DNA of 64,000 nt from Novosphingobium profundi (lineage in GTDB: Bacteria; Pseudomonadota; Alphaproteobacteria; Sphingomonadales; Sphingomonadaceae), in contig NZ_JAIVLF010000006.1 of NCBI RefSeq assembly GCF_020524485.1, forward strand, positions 434,001 through 498,000, in the 5' to 3' direction. A model generated the notes under the pieces. That model searched no databases. It worked only from the letters and a program-made list of their open reading frames with translations, and was not told the DNA's origin. Position numbers and translations under genes: made by a program. Shown in pieces: positions 26,414 through 34,360 of the stretch. Every line of letters starts with the position of its first letter. Positions within the stretch are counted from its first letter, which is position 1.

Positions 26414-27400
26414 ATGAGCGAGACTACCCTGGACGTCGTTGCCATCGGTAACGCCATTGTCGATGTCATGGCCCCCTGCGAGGATGCCCTGATCGAGGAG
26501 CTGGGCCTGGTGCGTGGCGGCATGACCCTGATCGACACCGAGGGGGCGACCTCGCTCTACGCGCGCATGGGCCAGGCGACGGAGATCTCGGGCGGCTCGG
26601 CGGCGAACACGCTGGCGGGCCTTGCCGCGCTGGGCGCCGACTGCGGCTTCATCGGCCAGGTCGCCGACGACCAGCTGGGCGAGATCTTTGCCCATGACAT
26701 TCGTTCGGGCGGCATTGCCTACACCACCGAGCGGCGGGCGGGCGATCCGCCGACGGGGCGCTGCCTGATCTTCGTCTCGCCCGACGGCCAGCGCACGATG
26801 AACACCTTCCTCGGCGCTTCGCAGTACCTGCCCGCCGAGGCGCTCGATCTCGACATGATCGCGCGCGCCAAGGTGCTCTACCTCGAAGGTTACCTGTGGG
26901 ATCCCGAAGAGCCGCGCGCCGCCATGCGCAAGGCGATTGATGCCGCGCGCGGTGCGGGTGCGAAGGTTGCCTTCACGCTGTCCGATGCCTTCGTGATCAG
27001 CCGACATGGCGATGACTTCCGCGCGCTCATCGCCGATGGCCTGATCGACATCCTCTTTGCCAACGAGGTCGAACTGGCCGCGCTGACCGGCGAGGACGAT
27101 TTTGAGGCCGGGATTGCCGCGCTGGCGCCCAAGATCGGGACGTTGGTCGTTACCCGCAGCGAAAAGGGTGCGGTGGCCGCGACCGGCGGCGAGGTGACTC
27201 AGGTCCCGGCCGAGCCCATCGCCAAGGTCGTCGATACGACGGGTGCCGGTGACCTCTTCGCGGCCGGCTTCCTCTATGGCCACGTGCGCGGCATGGAGGT
27301 TGCCAAGTGCCTCAAGCTTGGGGCAGTCTGTGCAGCCGAGATCATTTCGCACATGGGGGCCCGTCCGGAAGCCGATCTCAAGGCGCTCGCGGGCGTCTGA
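26414..27400 (+). CDS. PfkB-family sugar kinase, probable adenosine kinase
   Basis: Ribokinase-fold cytoplasmic kinase of 328 residues. The N-terminal sugar-binding lid region is AIGNAIVDVMAP, followed by EISGGSAANTLAGLAALGAD, and the C-terminal PfkB signature DTTGAGDLFAAGFLYG carries the anion-hole GAGD with the catalytic Asp. The full-length pattern (GGSAANT, LYLEGYLWD) matches the alphaproteobacterial adenosine kinase-like group, which would salvage adenosine to AMP; ribokinase or another nucleoside kinase activity cannot be excluded. A strong hairpin follows 28 bp after the stop. Confidence 0.9.
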   Translation: MSETTLDVVAIGNAIVDVMAPCEDALIEELGLVRGGMTLIDTEGATSLYARMGQATEISGGSAANTLAGLAALGADCGFIGQVADDQLGEIFAHDIRSGGIAYTTERRAGDPPTGRCLIFVSPDGQRTMNTFLGASQYLPAEALDLDMIARAKVLYLEGYLWDPEEPRAAMRKAIDAARGAGAKVAFTLSDAFVISRHGDDFRALIADGLIDILFANEVELAALTGEDDFEAGIAALAPKIGTLVVTRSEKGAVAATGGEVTQVPAEPIAKVVDTTGAGDLFAAGFLYGHVRGMEVAKCLKLGAVCAAEIISHMGARPEADLKALAGV

Positions 27401-27427
27401 CCCGACAGGGGCCGATTTTCCGGTTCC

Positions 27428-27467
27428 GGTCCGTCGGGCAGCGCCATGGTGTGCCGCCCGACGGACC
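27428..27467. terminator. Strong hairpin between kinase and exonuclease genes
   Basis: GGTCCGTCGGGC (27428-27439) pairs perfectly over 12 bp with GCCCGACGGACC (27456-27467), loop 16 bases. There is no T-tract after it, so it is better read as an mRNA-end stabiliser or a factor-dependent terminator than as a classic intrinsic terminator. Confidence 0.5.
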
Positions 27468-27491
27468 GCCCGGAACTGGGGAGTTGGCCGA

Positions 27492-28019
27492 TTGACCTGT
27501 CCGGCGCTGATCGACTTCGAGGCAAGCTGCCTGCCCGAATACGGGCAATCCTTTCCCATCGAGGTTGCCATCGCGCGCGTGGACGGGCGCAGCCGGGCCT
27601 GGCTCATCAAGCCCTCGCCCCGCTGGACCTACTGGGACTGGTCCGATGAGGCCGAGAGCCTCCATGGCATCAGCCGCGAATTGCTGGAATCCCAGGGCCT
27701 GCCGCCAGAGCAGGTCTATGCCGAGATGGTCGCCTTCACCGAGGACTGCGACCTCTACGCCGATGCCGACCTCGACGAATACTGGTTCGAGGTCCTGTGC
27801 CACGCCATCGGCAAACCGCTCCCCTTCCCGATCCGCTACCTGGGTGAATTCATCGGCCGGCGCGGCTACACGCGCGAACAGGTCGTGCGCGCGCTGGACG
27901 CGGCGCGGGCCAAGCTTCCCAAGGAGCACCTCGCGCGCGAAGATGCGAAGCGGTTGGCGATGATGGTCAAGCTCCTGCTCGACGAGCCGCCCGGAGGGCT
28001 CAGCCGCGCGGCGCTCTGA
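27492..28019 (+). CDS. DEDD-type 3'-5' exonuclease-like protein (RNase H fold)
   Basis: 175 residues from a TTG start that has GGGGAG nine bases upstream. The protein begins MTCPALIDFEASCLPEYGQS, matching the DxE exonuclease motif I (IDFEAS); LYADADLDEYWFEVL fits motif II Asp, and HLAREDAKRLAMMV fits the HxxxxD motif III, the DnaQ/RNase T superfamily pattern. It is shorter and more divergent than DnaQ epsilon, and no polymerase-binding tail is seen. Substrate (RNA or DNA ends) unknown. The frame is open upstream through the kinase gene, which is why the start rests on RBS and motif position. Confidence 0.72.
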   Translation: MTCPALIDFEASCLPEYGQSFPIEVAIARVDGRSRAWLIKPSPRWTYWDWSDEAESLHGISRELLESQGLPPEQVYAEMVAFTEDCDLYADADLDEYWFEVLCHAIGKPLPFPIRYLGEFIGRRGYTREQVVRALDAARAKLPKEHLAREDAKRLAMMVKLLLDEPPGGLSRAAL

Positions 28020-28045
28020 TTAATCAAGAGACGAAGAAGAGAAAT

Positions 28046-28159
28046 CCGAGGGCCATCGCCCTCGGGCTCCCCTAACTGTCTGGCTCACCTTTTGCGCGCC
28101 AACTTGGCTGAGAGAGGTGAGGTTGCCCGTTCTGGGGTCAAGGGGCGATGGCCCCTTGG
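28046..28159 (-). repeat. Dispersed 113-bp palindromic repeat, copy 3
   Basis: CCGAGGG hairpin at 28046-28065 and CAAGGGG hairpin at 28140-28159, 114 bp overall. It lies between two convergent gene ends, 27 bp from the exonuclease-like gene and 16 bp from the 28175-28669 gene. Confidence 0.92.
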
Positions 28160-28174
28160 AAAAGATCTGAAAAC

Positions 28175-28669
28175 TCAGACCTCGGCAGTGGCCCGGCGCC
28201 GAGCCTCTTCCAGGTCTACCTGGCATTCGCGGCGCGCCTCGCGGCGTTCCTCGACGAGCCGGTCGGCAAGCTGGGTGGTGAGCGCGCAGCCGCGTTCGGG
28301 CCGGATCGGATGCTTGCGGCGGCATCCGCTCTCGGTGGCGAAGAAGTTGTCCGCGCAGTCCTCGAATTCGGCGACGTCGGCGACGTGCTGGGCGCGGCAG
28401 GCCGCGCTCCAGTGGTTCTTGTAGGAAAGCTGGGCGCGGCTCACGCAGTCCTCGAAGGCGGTCTGGGCCGCCTTCTCGCGCCGGGCCTGCTGGGCCAGTG
28501 CGTCGGTCTTTTGGACCGCGTTCTCCTGGCGCTGGGCCATAGCCTGGCTCTGCTCGCGGATGTCCTGCGACGGCAGGTAGATGCCGTAGTAGAAGCCGAC
28601 GCCCGCCCCGCCCATCAGGGCCCCGGCCGCAAGGCACAGCTTGAGGATGGCGTCGGCGTGCTTGATCAT
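28175..28669 (-). CDS. Single-pass membrane protein with Cys-rich periplasmic domain
   Basis: 164 residues. One N-terminal transmembrane helix (LKLCLAAGALMGGAGVGFYY) is followed by a coiled-coil-like segment (SQAMAQRQENAVQKTDALAQ) and a charged C-terminal part carrying six cysteines (EDCVSR, AACRAQ, EDCADN, SGCRRK, RGCALT, RECQVD), a number suited to three disulfides if it faces the periplasm. It begins five bases after the purD stop, so it is the second gene of that unit. No family recognised. An in-frame ATG at 28771 lies inside purD and is less likely. Confidence 0.72.
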   Translation of the reverse strand: MIKHADAILKLCLAAGALMGGAGVGFYYGIYLPSQDIREQSQAMAQRQENAVQKTDALAQQARREKAAQTAFEDCVSRAQLSYKNHWSAACRAQHVADVAEFEDCADNFFATESGCRRKHPIRPERGCALTTQLADRLVEERREARRECQVDLEEARRRATAEV

Positions 28670-28673
28670 GGGC

Positions 28674-29957
28674 TTAGTGGGCGCTCTTCTCGCGCGCCAC
28701 CTCGCGCCAGCCGATGTCGCGGCGGGCAAAGCCGGTGGGAAAGTCGATCGCGTCGAGCGCGGCGTAGGCACGCCCCTGCGCTTCGCTGACCGAAGACCCC
28801 ATGCCGGTCACGTTGAGCACGCGGCCTCCACTGGCCACCAGCGTGTCGTCCTTGATCGCGGTGCCGGCATGGAAGACCTTCACGTGGTCGTTCTCGTTGG
28901 CCTCGATTCCCTTGATCGCGCCGCCCTTCTCGGGCGTGCCGGGATAGCCGCGCGCGGCCATCACCACAGTGAGCGCGGGCTCGTCGGAGAAGCGTGGCGG
29001 CGCGACCGAGCCGAGGCGATTCTCCGCGCAGGCGTGGAGCAGTTCGACGAGATCGCTCTGCAGGCGCATCATCATCACCTGGCATTCCGGATCGCCGAAG
29101 CGGCAGTTGTACTCGATCAGCTTGGGGCCAGCGCTGGTGAGCATGAGGCCCAGGAACAGGACGCCGTTGTAGGGCATGCCCTCGTCGGCGAGTGTGCGCA
29201 CGGTCGGCGCAATGATGCGGGTCATCGTCTCGGCGGTGAGCTCGGGGGTGAGCACCTTGGCCGGGCTGTAGGCGCCCATGCCGCCGGTGTTGGGGCCGAT
29301 GTCGCCATCGCCCACGCGCTTGTGGTCCTGCGCGCTGGCGAAGGGCACGATGGTCGAACCATCGGTCAGGGCAAAGAAGCTGGCTTCCTCGCCATCGAGG
29401 TATTCCTCGATCACCGCTTCCGCGCCCGCCTCGCCGAAGCGGCCCGAGAAGATTTCCATGACCGCCATTTCGGCCTCGGCCTCGGTCATCGCGACGGTCA
29501 CGCCCTTGCCCGCGGCAAGACCATCGGCCTTCACCACCACCGGCGCGCCGAATTCGGCCAGAGCGGCAAGTCCGGCGGATTCGCTGGTGACGCGCACATA
29601 GCGACCGGTGGGAATGTCGGCCTTGGCGCACAGGTCTTTGGTAAAGCCCTTGGAGCCTTCGAGCTGGGCGGCGGCCTTGTTGGGACCGAACACCGGAACG
29701 CCCGCCTCGCGTAGCGAATCGGCAAGGCCGTCGACGAGCGGGGCCTCGGGGCCAATCACGACGAGCCCGATGCGCTTGTCCTCGCAGAAAGCAAGGACGG
29801 CGCCGTGGTCGGCCGCATCCAGCTCCACGCAGGTTGCCTCCTGCGCGATACCCGGATTTCCGGGGGCAGCGTAGAGCGCGTCGCACAGCGGGGATTGCGC
29901 CATCTTCCATGCCAGCGCATGTTCGCGCCCGCCCGAGCCCAGAAGAAGGATGTTCAT
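28674..29957 (-). CDS. purD: Phosphoribosylamine-glycine ligase PurD
   Basis: GAR synthetase of 427 residues, second step of purine synthesis, ATP-grasp fold. The N-terminus MNILLLGSGGREHALAWKMA is the family signature; PLVDGLADSLREAGVPVFGP, the ATP-grasp KADGLAAGKGVTVAMTEAEA, SPAKVLTPEL and RFGDPECQVMMMRLQSDLVE follow. The stretch is open well beyond the start, but the motif fixes ATG 29957. It is divergent from xseA with only six bases between the two starts, leaving no room for promoters outside the coding sequences. Confidence 0.97.
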   Translation of the reverse strand: MNILLLGSGGREHALAWKMAQSPLCDALYAAPGNPGIAQEATCVELDAADHGAVLAFCEDKRIGLVVIGPEAPLVDGLADSLREAGVPVFGPNKAAAQLEGSKGFTKDLCAKADIPTGRYVRVTSESAGLAALAEFGAPVVVKADGLAAGKGVTVAMTEAEAEMAVMEIFSGRFGEAGAEAVIEEYLDGEEASFFALTDGSTIVPFASAQDHKRVGDGDIGPNTGGMGAYSPAKVLTPELTAETMTRIIAPTVRTLADEGMPYNGVLFLGLMLTSAGPKLIEYNCRFGDPECQVMMMRLQSDLVELLHACAENRLGSVAPPRFSDEPALTVVMAARGYPGTPEKGGAIKGIEANENDHVKVFHAGTAIKDDTLVASGGRVLNVTGMGSSVSEAQGRAYAALDAIDFPTGFARRDIGWREVAREKSAH

Positions 29958-29963
29958 AACCCC

Positions 29964-31490
29964 GTGCCTTTCAATCGATCCACTGACGATGACAATACCG
30001 AATACGGTCGCTTGGAGGGGCTGGTAGCGAAGGAGGGCGCAGGGGACAACGCCGCGCCGCTCTCGATCACCGAGATTTCGGCCCGATTGAAGCGCACGGT
30101 CGAGGATCGGTTCGGCTATGTGCGCCTGCGCGGGGAGCTTTCGGGCGTCAAGCGCGCGGCCTCCGGGCACCTCTATTGCGCGTTGAAGGACGACAAGGCG
30201 GTGATCGACGGGGTGATGTGGCGCGGCAATGCGCAGCGCCTCGCCTTCCGCCCCGAAGACGGGATCGAGGTCGTCGCGGCAGGCAAGCTGACGACCTATC
30301 CCGGGCGCTCCAAGTACCAGATCGTGATTGAATCGATGGAGATCGCAGGCGAGGGCGCGCTGCTGGCGCTCCTGGAAAAGCTGCGCGCGCGGCTCGCCGC
30401 CGAAGGTCTCTTCGCGCCCGAGAGGAAGCGCGCGCTGCCTTTCCTGCCGCGCACCATCGGTGTCGTCACCTCGCCCACCGGCGCGGTCATTCGCGACATT
30501 CTCCACCGCCTGGCTGATCGTTTCCCGAGCGAGGTGCTGGTCTGGCCGGTGCTGGTTCAGGGTGAGGGTGCCGCGCAGCAGGTCGCAAACGCGGTGCGCG
30601 GCTTTTCCGACATCGCGCCCGGCGGTCCGGTGCCGCGCCCCGATCTCGTCATCGTCGCGCGCGGCGGCGGTTCGATCGAGGACCTGTGGAGTTTCAACGA
30701 GGAAGTGGTCGTGCGCGCGGTGGCCGAATGCTCGATCCCCGTGATCTCGGCCGTGGGGCATGAAACCGACACCACCTTGTGCGACTATGCCGCCGACCGG
30801 CGCGCGCCCACGCCGACGGCCGCGGCCGAAATGGCGGTGCCGGTGCGCCGCGAACTGCTGGGCCAGCTGGACGAAATGGGCTTTCGCATGCGCCGCTGCG
30901 CGCTGCGCCCGGTAACGCTGGGGCGGGAACGACTGGAGGCGCGCGTGCAGCGCCTGCCCAAGCCCGATGCGATCCTTGCCATGAAGGCGCAGGCGCTTGA
31001 CGATCTGACCGACCGGCTGCGGCGCGGCCTCAAGGACCGGGCGGGGCGCAAGCGTGAGCATCTGGGCGTCGCCGCCGCCAGGCTCTCGCTGCCGCTGCTC
31101 CAGCGTCAGGTTGTCCAGGCGGGCAAGGACCTGGCCGGTACGGGCCTCGAACCGCGCCTCCTGACCCGCCGCTGGGCGCAGGACCGCGACCGGCTGGCGC
31201 CTTTTGCGCGCGTGCTGCCCCAGCTCAACCCGCGCCTGCCGCTCGAACGTGGCTATGCGCTGGTGAAGACCGTGGACGGCAAGGCGCTGACCACGCGCGA
31301 AAAGGCGGCGGCCGAAACCGGCCTCGTCCTTGAGTTTCGCGATGGCGAACTGGCGGTTGCGGTGGGTGAGGGCGCGGCCCCTTCCGGCTCTTCGGGCCCG
31401 GCTCCGGCCCCGGCGCCCAAGGCCAGCCCCAAGCCGTCTCCTGCCCCGCGACCGAAGGCCGAGGAACCGCGACAGGGCGATTTGTTTTGA
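29964..31490 (+). CDS. xseA: Exodeoxyribonuclease VII large subunit XseA
   Basis: 508 residues from a GTG start. N-terminal OB-fold (SITEISARLKRTVEDRFGYV, RLRGELSGVKRAASGHLYCA) is followed by the catalytic core: VTSPTGAVIRDILHRLADRF, DLVIVARGGGSIEDLWSFNE and AVGHETDTTLCDYAADRRAP. A helical arm and a C-terminal Pro/Ala/Lys-rich tail of about 50 residues complete it. With XseB, not in this window, it degrades single-stranded DNA to oligonucleotides in mismatch repair and damage tolerance. The GTG nearly abuts purD on the other strand; a later start would lose only a poorly conserved leader. Confidence 0.95.
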   Translation: MPFNRSTDDDNTEYGRLEGLVAKEGAGDNAAPLSITEISARLKRTVEDRFGYVRLRGELSGVKRAASGHLYCALKDDKAVIDGVMWRGNAQRLAFRPEDGIEVVAAGKLTTYPGRSKYQIVIESMEIAGEGALLALLEKLRARLAAEGLFAPERKRALPFLPRTIGVVTSPTGAVIRDILHRLADRFPSEVLVWPVLVQGEGAAQQVANAVRGFSDIAPGGPVPRPDLVIVARGGGSIEDLWSFNEEVVVRAVAECSIPVISAVGHETDTTLCDYAADRRAPTPTAAAEMAVPVRRELLGQLDEMGFRMRRCALRPVTLGRERLEARVQRLPKPDAILAMKAQALDDLTDRLRRGLKDRAGRKREHLGVAAARLSLPLLQRQVVQAGKDLAGTGLEPRLLTRRWAQDRDRLAPFARVLPQLNPRLPLERGYALVKTVDGKALTTREKAAAETGLVLEFRDGELAVAVGEGAAPSGSSGPAPAPAPKASPKPSPAPRPKAEEPRQGDLF

Positions 31491-31517
31491 GGCGGGGCCT
31501 CTGCTAGATCCAAGGTC

Positions 31518-31721
31518 ATGCTAATGTCTTCTGCCGACCGTCCCGCCAAGCTCGCCTACGGGCCCAGCAGCTACCGTATGCTGAGCCCGGGCAACTACGT
31601 GAATTGCGCCGTGACCGGCGAGCCCATCGCGCTCGAGGAGCTGCGCTACTGGAGCGCGGAGCGGCAGGAAGCCTACGCGAGCGCGGAGATCGCGACGCGC
31701 CGCATGCTCTCGGACACCTGA
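31518..31721 (+). CDS. DUF2093 family protein
   Basis: 67-residue protein of the alphaproteobacterial DUF2093 family: AKLAYGPSSYRMLSPGNYVN and CAVTGEPIALEELRYWSAER show the characteristic short zinc-ribbon-like or beta-rich core ending in 'RQEAYASAEIATRRML'. Function unknown. It follows xseA by 27 bp and precedes the M23 peptidase by 16 bp; that gene order is commonly kept in sphingomonads and suggests one operon. Confidence 0.88.
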   Translation: MLMSSADRPAKLAYGPSSYRMLSPGNYVNCAVTGEPIALEELRYWSAERQEAYASAEIATRRMLSDT

Positions 31722-31737
31722 CCCAGGGAACCATCCC

Positions 31738-32637
31738 ATGACGAAGTTTGCACGCACGTTCCTCCTTGGCCGCATGGCCTTGGGGAGCGCTCTTGGCTGC
31801 GCGGTTCTCGCCGCGGGTACATTTCTTGCTGCCGAGCGCCCGGCTCACGCGGCCGACGATGCGGCGCGCGGGCAGGGCCTCTCCTTTACCGGCGAAGTCA
31901 CCCAAGGGGGCTGGATTCGCGGCGTCGCGCCCAGGGGCACCGTTTCCATGACGCTCGATGGCGAGGACGTGGGCGTGGCGGAAGGCTCGGGCCGGTGGTT
32001 TGCCGCCTTCGACCGCGATGCCAGGGACAGCGCCCGGCTCGTTGCCAAACTGGCCGATGGTTCGGTGGTGGAGCGTACGATCTCGGTTTCGCCGCGCAAG
32101 TGGAACATCGAGCGGGTGAACGTCGCGCGCCGCAAGGGCGGACCGTCCGAAGCCTTCATGAAGATCCGCCGTCCCGAACTCGCCCAGATCGTGGCCGCGC
32201 GCGCCAAGCGCACCGGCGCCATGGGCTGGACGCAGGACTTCATCTGGCCGGTGAAGGGCCGCATCTCCGGGCGTTTCGGTTCGCAGCGCATCTATCGCGG
32301 AGAGCCGGGCAGCTACCACTCGGGCCTCGACATCGCCACCGGCACGAGCGGCACGCCCTTCGTTGCACCGGCCGATGGCACGGTGATCCTGGCGGCCGAT
32401 TCCAAGCCCTTCTCGCTTGAAGGGCACTTGCTGATGATCGACCATGGCAATGGCCTTAACAGCGCCTTCCTGCACTGCTCGGAAATCGACGTGAAGGTGG
32501 GCGATACGGTGCGCCAGGGTCAGGTGATCGGCAAGATCGGCAGCTCGGGCCGCGCGACCGGGCCGCACCTGCACTGGTCGATCAAGTGGAAGGACGCACG
32601 TGTCGATCCGATCCTGTTTACTGGGCCGATGAACTGA
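31738..32637 (+). CDS. Exported M23-family peptidase
   Basis: 299-residue exported LytM/M23 metallopeptidase. A signal peptide (to about AHAADD) precedes an approximately 130-residue beta domain and the C-terminal M23 domain with its zinc ligands: SYHSGLDIATG (HxxxD) and ATGPHLHWSIK (HxH), with a middle GHLLMIDHGNGL. All metal ligands are intact, so it is probably an active peptidoglycan endopeptidase that cuts Gly- or DAP-type cross-links, unlike the catalytically dead EnvC/NlpD activators. Last gene of the xseA-DUF2093 unit; a repeat copy follows 28 bp after the stop. Confidence 0.92.
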   Translation: MTKFARTFLLGRMALGSALGCAVLAAGTFLAAERPAHAADDAARGQGLSFTGEVTQGGWIRGVAPRGTVSMTLDGEDVGVAEGSGRWFAAFDRDARDSARLVAKLADGSVVERTISVSPRKWNIERVNVARRKGGPSEAFMKIRRPELAQIVAARAKRTGAMGWTQDFIWPVKGRISGRFGSQRIYRGEPGSYHSGLDIATGTSGTPFVAPADGTVILAADSKPFSLEGHLLMIDHGNGLNSAFLHCSEIDVKVGDTVRQGQVIGKIGSSGRATGPHLHWSIKWKDARVDPILFTGPMN

Positions 32638-32664
32638 TCGCGCCAGTTCGGAAGAAGGATTTTT

Positions 32665-32777
32665 CAAGGGGCCATCGCCCCTTGACCCCAGAATCGGCAA
32701 CCTCACCTCTCTCAGCCGGGATGGCGCGCGGAAGGTGAGCTGGATAGTTCCGGGAGCCCGAGGGCGATGGCCCTCGG
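32665..32777 (+). repeat. Dispersed 113-bp palindromic repeat, copy 4
   Basis: CAAGGGG hairpin at 32665-32684 and CCGAGGG hairpin at 32758-32777, lying between two plus-strand genes (M23 peptidase upstream, phytase-like gene downstream). It is the only copy flanked by tandem plus-strand genes, and a short AT-rich run (CTTTATATACC, around 32794-32806) right after it may hold the next promoter. Confidence 0.92.
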
Positions 32778-32840
32778 AAATCTCCTTTCTTCCTGCTTTA
32801 TATACCCTAACGTGGCGATATCCGTCTTCAAAGAGGACCC

Positions 32841-33857
32841 GTGCGCGCTCGTATTGCTTCGCTGATCCTGCTGGCCGGGCTCCTCGTGCCGATCTGGGTG
32901 CGCTCACCGCAGCTGCCCGAGCCCGAGGGCAACGGCCTTGCGCTGGCGCGTCAGCGCCTGCCCGATCGGGACCGGCTGGCGCGCGATCTTGGTCCCTTGC
33001 GCCTGGAAGGTGCCTGGCAACTGACCGGTGCGAGTGCAGGCGGCTATTCGGCGCTGGTGCCGATTGGCGATGATCAGCTTCTCGCAATCAGCGACGGGGG
33101 CATGTGGCTGCACCTCTCCATGCGCGCAGGGGCGCCCTTCCTCCATGCCTATGGCAAGGTGGGCCTGGCGACGCGCAGCAACGAGAAGGAGGACCGCGAC
33201 GTCGAATCGGCGTTTCGGGACCCGCGAAGCGGCACGATCTGGCTCGGCATGGAGGGCGTCAACGCGATCGTACGCACGGACACACAGTTGCGCGAAGAGA
33301 AACGCGTCCAGCCTGCCACGATGCGCGATTGGGACGTCAATTCGGGACCCGAGGCGATGACCCGGCTGCGCGACGGACGTTTTCTCGTGCTGCGCGAGAC
33401 GCCGATGTCGGGAACGGGTGGGCGCTTGCACGAAGCGGTGCTCTTCGAAGGGGATCCCCTCGAGGGTGCGAAAGCCCAGCTGCTGCAGTTTGCAGGGCCG
33501 CGCAACTTTTCCGCGGTCGATGCCGCCACGCTGCCCGACGGGCGCGTGCTGGTGCTCATGCGGCGGCTGGTCTGGCCGGCGCCGCTGACTTTTGCGGGGC
33601 GCATCGTCATTGCCGATCCGCGTGACATTGTGCCCGGCAGGGCCTGGACCTCGCAGGAAGTCGCGGTGCTGGCCTCGGACATGCCGCTCGACAATTTCGA
33701 GGGAATGGCGGTGCGTGAGGGCGCGCAAGGCCGCGTCGAGATCTGGCTGATCTCGGACGACAACTTCATGCGCCACTGGCAGCGCACGCTTTTGTGGAAG
33801 CTGTCGGTCGATCCCGCGCAGCTTCCGCGCACGGACGTGACAAAACACATCCGCTGA
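32841..33857 (+). CDS. Exported protein with phytase-like esterase domain
   Basis: 338 residues from a GTG start with AGAGGAC just upstream. An N-terminal signal or anchor helix (ASLILLAGLLVPIWV) is followed by a beta-propeller-type domain matching the 'esterase-like activity of phytase' family (PF13449): GYSALVPIGDDQLLAISDGG, RDPRSGTIWLGMEGVNAI, NSGPEAMTRLRDGRFLVLRE and the C-terminal DNFEGMAVREGAQGRVEIWL with ISDDNF. Members are periplasmic or secreted; real substrates are poorly known. Probably monocistronic, between the repeat copy 4 and the rpmB terminator. Confidence 0.88.
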   Translation: MRARIASLILLAGLLVPIWVRSPQLPEPEGNGLALARQRLPDRDRLARDLGPLRLEGAWQLTGASAGGYSALVPIGDDQLLAISDGGMWLHLSMRAGAPFLHAYGKVGLATRSNEKEDRDVESAFRDPRSGTIWLGMEGVNAIVRTDTQLREEKRVQPATMRDWDVNSGPEAMTRLRDGRFLVLRETPMSGTGGRLHEAVLFEGDPLEGAKAQLLQFAGPRNFSAVDAATLPDGRVLVLMRRLVWPAPLTFAGRIVIADPRDIVPGRAWTSQEVAVLASDMPLDNFEGMAVREGAQGRVEIWLISDDNFMRHWQRTLLWKLSVDPAQLPRTDVTKHIR

Positions 33858-33885
33858 GCGCGGGTCCAGATAGCAAAGGACACGC

Positions 33886-33911
33886 AAAAAGCGCGCGGGT
33901 TAACCGCACGC
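33886..33911 (-). terminator. Rho-independent terminator of rpmB
   Basis: Read on the minus strand, GCGTGCGGTTAACCCGCGCGC folds into an eight-pair stem with one mismatch (33891-33911) followed by five T. A second small hairpin CACCCC-GCAA-GGGGTG lies between it and the rpmB stop. Confidence 0.75.
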
Positions 33912-33960
33912 CCTTGCGAGAAGCCGAATTGGCCGTTCACCCCTTGCGGGGTGAGGGCAA

Positions 33961-34245
33961 TCAGGCGGCCTGCTGCTTCTTGAGCTCGCGCTTCACCTTG
34001 AGGGCGCGCGGGCTGAGCTTGCCGTCCGAGGTCTTGAGCAGCCAGTTGTCGAGGCCGCCATTGTGCTCGACCGAGCGCAGACCGTGCGTCGAGACACGGA
34101 ACTTGAAGCTGCGGTCCAGACGTTCCGACATCAGCGTGACGTTCTGGAGGTTGGGCAGGAAGACGCGCTTGGTCTTGTTGTTGGCGTGGCTGACGTTGCA
34201 GCCGACCTGACGGCCCTTGCCGGTCAGTTCGCAGATGCGGGACAT
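33961..34245 (-). CDS. rpmB: 50S ribosomal protein L28
   Basis: 94-residue large-subunit ribosomal protein. The start MSRICELTGKGRQVGCNVSH with Cys and the HANNKTKR motif, followed by 'LPNLQNVTLMSERL' and 'FRVSTHGLRSVEHNGGLDNW', identify L28. The C-terminus KVKRELKKQQAA is basic as expected. The reading frame is open upstream, but ATG 34245 is the only start giving the family N-terminus. It is divergent from tadA, with a structured leader in between. Confidence 0.97.
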   Translation of the reverse strand: MSRICELTGKGRQVGCNVSHANNKTKRVFLPNLQNVTLMSERLDRSFKFRVSTHGLRSVEHNGGLDNWLLKTSDGKLSPRALKVKRELKKQQAA

Positions 34246-34260
34246 GTTTACTCTCGCTCG

Positions 34261-34285
34261 AAAAAAACGGTTGCCGTAAGTACGG
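34261..34285 (-). promoter_or_regulatory. Overlapping hairpins and T-run in rpmB leader
   Basis: On the minus strand CCGTA-ct-TACGG (34274-34285) and ACGG-caa-CCGT (34267-34277) share bases and cannot form together; the second is followed immediately by seven T. The layout recalls a small attenuator, but both stems are short. Confidence 0.3.
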
Positions 34286-34294
34286 GAAGGCGCG

Positions 34295-34323
34295 CCCTTA
34301 CTGATTCCCTGTGCAAAGGTCAA
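34295..34323 (-). promoter_or_regulatory. Possible rpmB promoter
   Basis: On the minus strand TTGACC (34318-34323) and TAAGGG (34295-34300) are 17 bp apart, about 50 bp before the rpmB start. The -35 is good, the -10 is weak. Confidence 0.35.
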
Positions 34324-34360
34324 GTTGCATGGGCGGATTTCGCAGGCTAGCGCAGGGTAC

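Noticed and set aside
28674..31061. A 795-residue fusion of PurD with an upstream extension
   Set aside because: The extra N-terminal part is shadow of xseA; PurD starts at its conserved MNILLLGSGG.
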